Source of the DNA: Anaerolineaceae bacterium UBA4799
Lineage (GTDB): Bacteria; Chloroflexota; Anaerolineae; Anaerolineales; Anaerolineaceae
DNA length: 33,670 nt
Reading direction: 5' to 3'
Assembly (NCBI GenBank): GCA_002402725.1
Contig: DHGL01000027.1
Coordinates: 1 to 33,670 of the forward strand
In this document: positions 31,765 to 33,670 of the stretch, piece after piece
How positions within the stretch are numbered: position 1 is the first letter of the stretch
How the letters are laid out: the number at the start of each line of letters is the position of its first letter
Notes under the pieces: model-generated
Seen by the model: only the letters and a program-made list of their open reading frames with translations
What the model was told of the DNA's origin: nothing
Database searches by the model: none
Position numbers and translations under genes: made by a program

Positions 31765-32874
31765 TTACCCGAGGCACAGGATGGTGATGAAGGTCTGTGT
31801 GCCAGATTGGGAAGTGTTGCCGGCGCTGTCTTTAGCGGTGATGTAAAACTCAACGGTGCCGTCCGTATAGAACTGGAGACTGCTGATGAGCTGCAGGCTC
31901 CCCAACACAACCTGGTAGGTGTTGCCGCCTGTCTTGGTCATGGTGAGGCTGCGCCATTCGCCGGTGGCCGCGGGGGAGTTCTTTTTGGCGCGGTACCACA
32001 GTACCACCTCGCTCACAGCGGATGCATCCGTGATGCTTGCGGTGATGGTATTGCTGGCCACGCCGCAGGAGGAGCCGTCGTAGATACTTTCAGCGGATTT
32101 GATGATGCCAGTAATCGTGGGACCCTGAGTATCCGGCATAGGAGATGGGGGTGGAGATGGCGGCGCTTCAGTGGTCGGCGCGGTTAGCGGCGTCACGTTG
32201 ATAGTTACGGTTTTTTCAACGCTGCCGGCGCTGTATTCACCGCGCAGCGTGTAGGTGGTGGAGGCAGTTGGGCACACCTGGCGGCTGTGCATCAACGCAA
32301 CCGGCTCAGCGTTAAGATACAGGCTATCGACAAAAACGGTAGACCAGCGCAGGAAGGTGCATTGACCTGAGATGAGGGTGTAGGCATCAGCGGTGAACTG
32401 GATGACGGGCAAAATGGATGGCAGAGTGGTGGTCGGGAGGGCAGTTTCCAATGTCATTGGCAGGGTCAGCGGCGTGGGTGTGGGGTAAGGTGAAGGAGCA
32501 GGCGAAGGAAGCACTTTAATATAACGCGCCTTAGAAATAATCCCGTCTGCTGAATAAGCCCTCAAATTGTATTCTCCGGGTACTTCCGGTACCCAGGGAT
32601 ATACCGCTTCGTACATTGTTGAACCAACCTGCTGCATGGGCACGGTCGCTAAAGGCATGTTGGATTCATTAAGCGTGTTATAACCTATGGTTACTTCAGG
32701 TAATACGTAGTTGGAATGGACCGTGATGGAGACGCTGGTGCCAACATGAGTTTCCTCTTCGATTGGACCGTCCAGCCAGATTTCATACCCAGAACCAAAA
32801 CCAGCCACATGCAGGCCACAGGATGTAAGGAAAAACGTGCAGAGCAGGATAAAAGAACATCTGTGTATTTTCAT
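31765..32874 (-). CDS. lipoprotein with Ig-like domains and Pro-rich linkers
   Basis: A 369-residue exported lipoprotein of unknown function. The signal peptide MKIHRCSFILLCTFFLTSC ends in a lipobox (LTSC). Three beta-rich Ig-like parts are separated by Pro/Thr linkers: residues about 30-120 (EIWLDGPIEEETHVGTSV ... YKVLPSP), about 160-225 (FTADAYTLISGQCTFLRW ... YTLRGEYSAGS, a PKD/Ig pattern often seen in this phylum) and about 250-365 (GPTITGIIKSAESIYDGSSC ... DSAGNTSQSGTQ). GGAGG is 7 bases before the ATG. It is the first gene of a two-gene unit with the thrombospondin-repeat protein and may cooperate with it at the cell surface. Confidence 0.8.
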   Translation of the reverse strand: MKIHRCSFILLCTFFLTSCGLHVAGFGSGYEIWLDGPIEEETHVGTSVSITVHSNYVLPEVTIGYNTLNESNMPLATVPMQQVGSTMYEAVYPWVPEVPGEYNLRAYSADGIISKARYIKVLPSPAPSPYPTPTPLTLPMTLETALPTTTLPSILPVIQFTADAYTLISGQCTFLRWSTVFVDSLYLNAEPVALMHSRQVCPTASTTYTLRGEYSAGSVEKTVTINVTPLTAPTTEAPPSPPPSPMPDTQGPTITGIIKSAESIYDGSSCGVASNTITASITDASAVSEVVLWYRAKKNSPAATGEWRSLTMTKTGGNTYQVVLGSLQLISSLQFYTDGTVEFYITAKDSAGNTSQSGTQTFITILCLG

Positions 32875-33190
32875 ACTTCGGCCTCCCTTATTATGCCTTT
32901 GCTGCAGGCAGGACCAGAAAAGTAGTACGGATTAAGGCGTTGTAGGAGGAAGAAGGAGGTAATGCGTGACGATGTCTTCATTGTTAATTATAAAACCGAA
33001 ATATTAACAGGAAACTGTCAGTTTCCTGTCAGTTTCCGGAATGGACACACGGAGAGCAATCCTTTCGTATGCCGTTCCTGGAGTAAAATGCTTCAGGATT
33101 CGCATAATTCGCTCGGGGACTCAAACCCCGAAGCCCTGTTTTTGGGCGCAGGTGCTGGCTGCACTTGCCAGTATGTGTCCTGTGTGGTTT
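32875..33190. other. gene-free region with a palindrome and a series of hairpins
   Basis: No credible gene. GGAAACTG-T-CAGTTTCC (33010-33026) is a perfect 8-bp palindrome and its right half repeats at 33030-33037 (CAGTTTCC). From 33113 on, hairpins follow each other: TCGGGG/CCCCGA (33113-33131), GCAGGTGC/GCACTTGC (33148-33168, one G-U pair), GTCCTGTG/CACAGGAC (33177-33199) and CCGGCT/AGCCGG (33207-33223), the last two reaching into the recombinase relic. They may form a structured RNA or the end of a lost mobile element. Confidence 0.5.
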
Positions 33191-33391
33191 TCACAGGACG
33201 GAGATCCCGGCTGTCTTAGCCGGCCGAAGGTACTGGTGGGTGATGTTTTGGAAGCCGGGATCGGGATCGAGGAAGGCGCCGAACTTGCGAAAGGTGTTGG
33301 CGTAATCTGAGAGCGTGTGGGTGCTGAGGTGCCTGGCGCGGGCTGCCAGGAAATAGCCGTCGATGGCTTGAGAAAACGTGAGCTGATTCAT
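33191..33391 (-). pseudogene. truncated tyrosine recombinase (N-terminal core-binding domain only)
   Basis: The first ~55 residues (MNQLTFSQAIDGYFLAARAR, HLSTHTLSDYANTFRKFGAF, FQNITHQYLR) match the SAM-like N-terminal domain of phage/XerC-type tyrosine recombinases. After QYLR the frame runs into unrelated hairpin DNA and stops at 66 residues, so the catalytic R-H-R-Y domain is missing. GGAGG precedes the ATG at 33391. Its location about 200 bases from a tRNA gene fits the remains of an integrated element. A small regulatory protein made of the domain alone is possible but unlikely. Confidence 0.75.
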
Positions 33392-33455
33392 CCGTGAGAC
33401 CTCCGGTTGGGTTGTGCCTGGTCTGATAACGAAGAAACAGGGCTGATAATAAAAA

Positions 33456-33482
33456 TGACCAGACTTTTTTTATATCTGGTCA
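33456..33482. repeat. inverted repeat TGACCAGA/TCTGGTCA
   Basis: TGACCAGA (33456-33463) and TCTGGTCA (33475-33482) are perfect inverted copies around CTTTTTTTATA. The loop rather than the flank is T-rich, so it is not a classic terminator. It may be a site for the lost recombinase or its excision partner. Confidence 0.45.
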
Positions 33483-33546
33483 GATCCTTTCTCGCAAACC
33501 GTGAGGTCTTTGGTTGGGGTGAAATACTGATATTTTTAACCGAAAG

Positions 33547-33580
33547 CCTCACGGTCATACTAAAAAGCATGACCGTGAGG
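33547..33580. repeat. 12-bp perfect inverted repeat sharing the tRNA anticodon-arm sequence
   Basis: CCTCACGGTCAT (33547-33558) and ATGACCGTGAGG (33569-33580) are perfect inverted copies with a 10-base loop. Their outer part CCTCACGG is also in the adjacent tRNA-Val gene (33624-33631), and CCGTGAGGTC recurs at 33499-33508 and 33573-33582. Repeats of a tRNA segment beside a recombinase relic resemble an attachment-site region. Confidence 0.6.
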
Positions 33581-33596
33581 TCATTTTGGTGTGAGG

Positions 33597-33670
<74 letters not shown>

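Noticed and set aside
33113..33223. integron attC sites
   Set aside because: Successive hairpins are present but the attC core sites (GTTRRRY / RYYYAAC) could not be found and no integron-type integrase is recognisable.

Overview
The window looks like a chromosomal segment of a Chloroflexota bacterium, probably class Anaerolineae. This is inferred from gene content and protein style: Pro/Thr-rich 'TPTP' linkers in exported proteins, the Cys-rich N-terminal module of the 3.5-4.5 kb protein, and a Tgt variant with an LDDC motif. No rRNA is present, so the taxonomy is not proven. Codon-rich, fairly GC-rich genes are packed tightly. The two ends (1-715 and 32875-33596) are AT-richer, gene-poor and full of inverted repeats and gene relics.

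Layout. 1-715: relic/intergenic DNA with an array of long hairpins. 653-931: a very strong sigma70-type promoter driving a 71-residue orphan protein. 1025-2476 (minus): metK under a SAM-I riboswitch. 2790-3377: plsY, flanked by degenerate repeats. 3522-4541 (minus): membrane-anchored SH3-like protein with a tandem-repeat tail. 4731-5651 (minus): RNase Z. 5818-9501 (plus): adenosine-specific kinase, lipoprotein, YjbQ, an orphan DNA methyltransferase and a nucleoside phosphorylase. 9526-10446 (minus): lipA. 10586-12807: rsmI, a YhhQ-type queuosine-precursor transporter, rsmE.

12776-17763 (minus) is the most striking block. It is one run of overlapping genes: DUF1801, DUF3052, tgt, two tandem homologues of the aminoglycoside-resistance 16S rRNA m7G1405 methyltransferases (ArmA/Rmt type), and an RsmF-like m5C methyltransferase. 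With rsmI and rsmE next door, up to five enzymes expected to modify the 16S rRNA decoding region lie within about 5.4 kb.

17794-25492 (minus) is a second unusual unit. A FadR-like acyl-CoA-type regulator heads a GlpD-like dehydrogenase, an alkyl-dihydroxyacetone-phosphate-synthase-like flavoprotein and an FGGY kinase; a fatty-acid-hydroxylase-family protein and an MFS transporter follow. A near-canonical FadR operator lies across the predicted start of transcription. I read this as a candidate ether-lipid / alkylglycerol (or polyol-phosphate) pathway.

25714-27060 holds a small membrane protein and an LCP-family cell-wall protein. 27154-29663 (minus) is a sulfur operon (ArsR repressor, SQR-like flavoprotein, TusE/DsrC-like carrier, DsrE2-like protein) behind a 28-bp palindrome. 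29818-32874 (minus) encodes a calcium-binding thrombospondin-type-3-repeat surface protein and a lipoprotein. The right edge carries a truncated tyrosine recombinase, repeated copies of a tRNA anticodon-arm sequence, and tRNA-Val(CAC), which together look like the scar of an integrated element.
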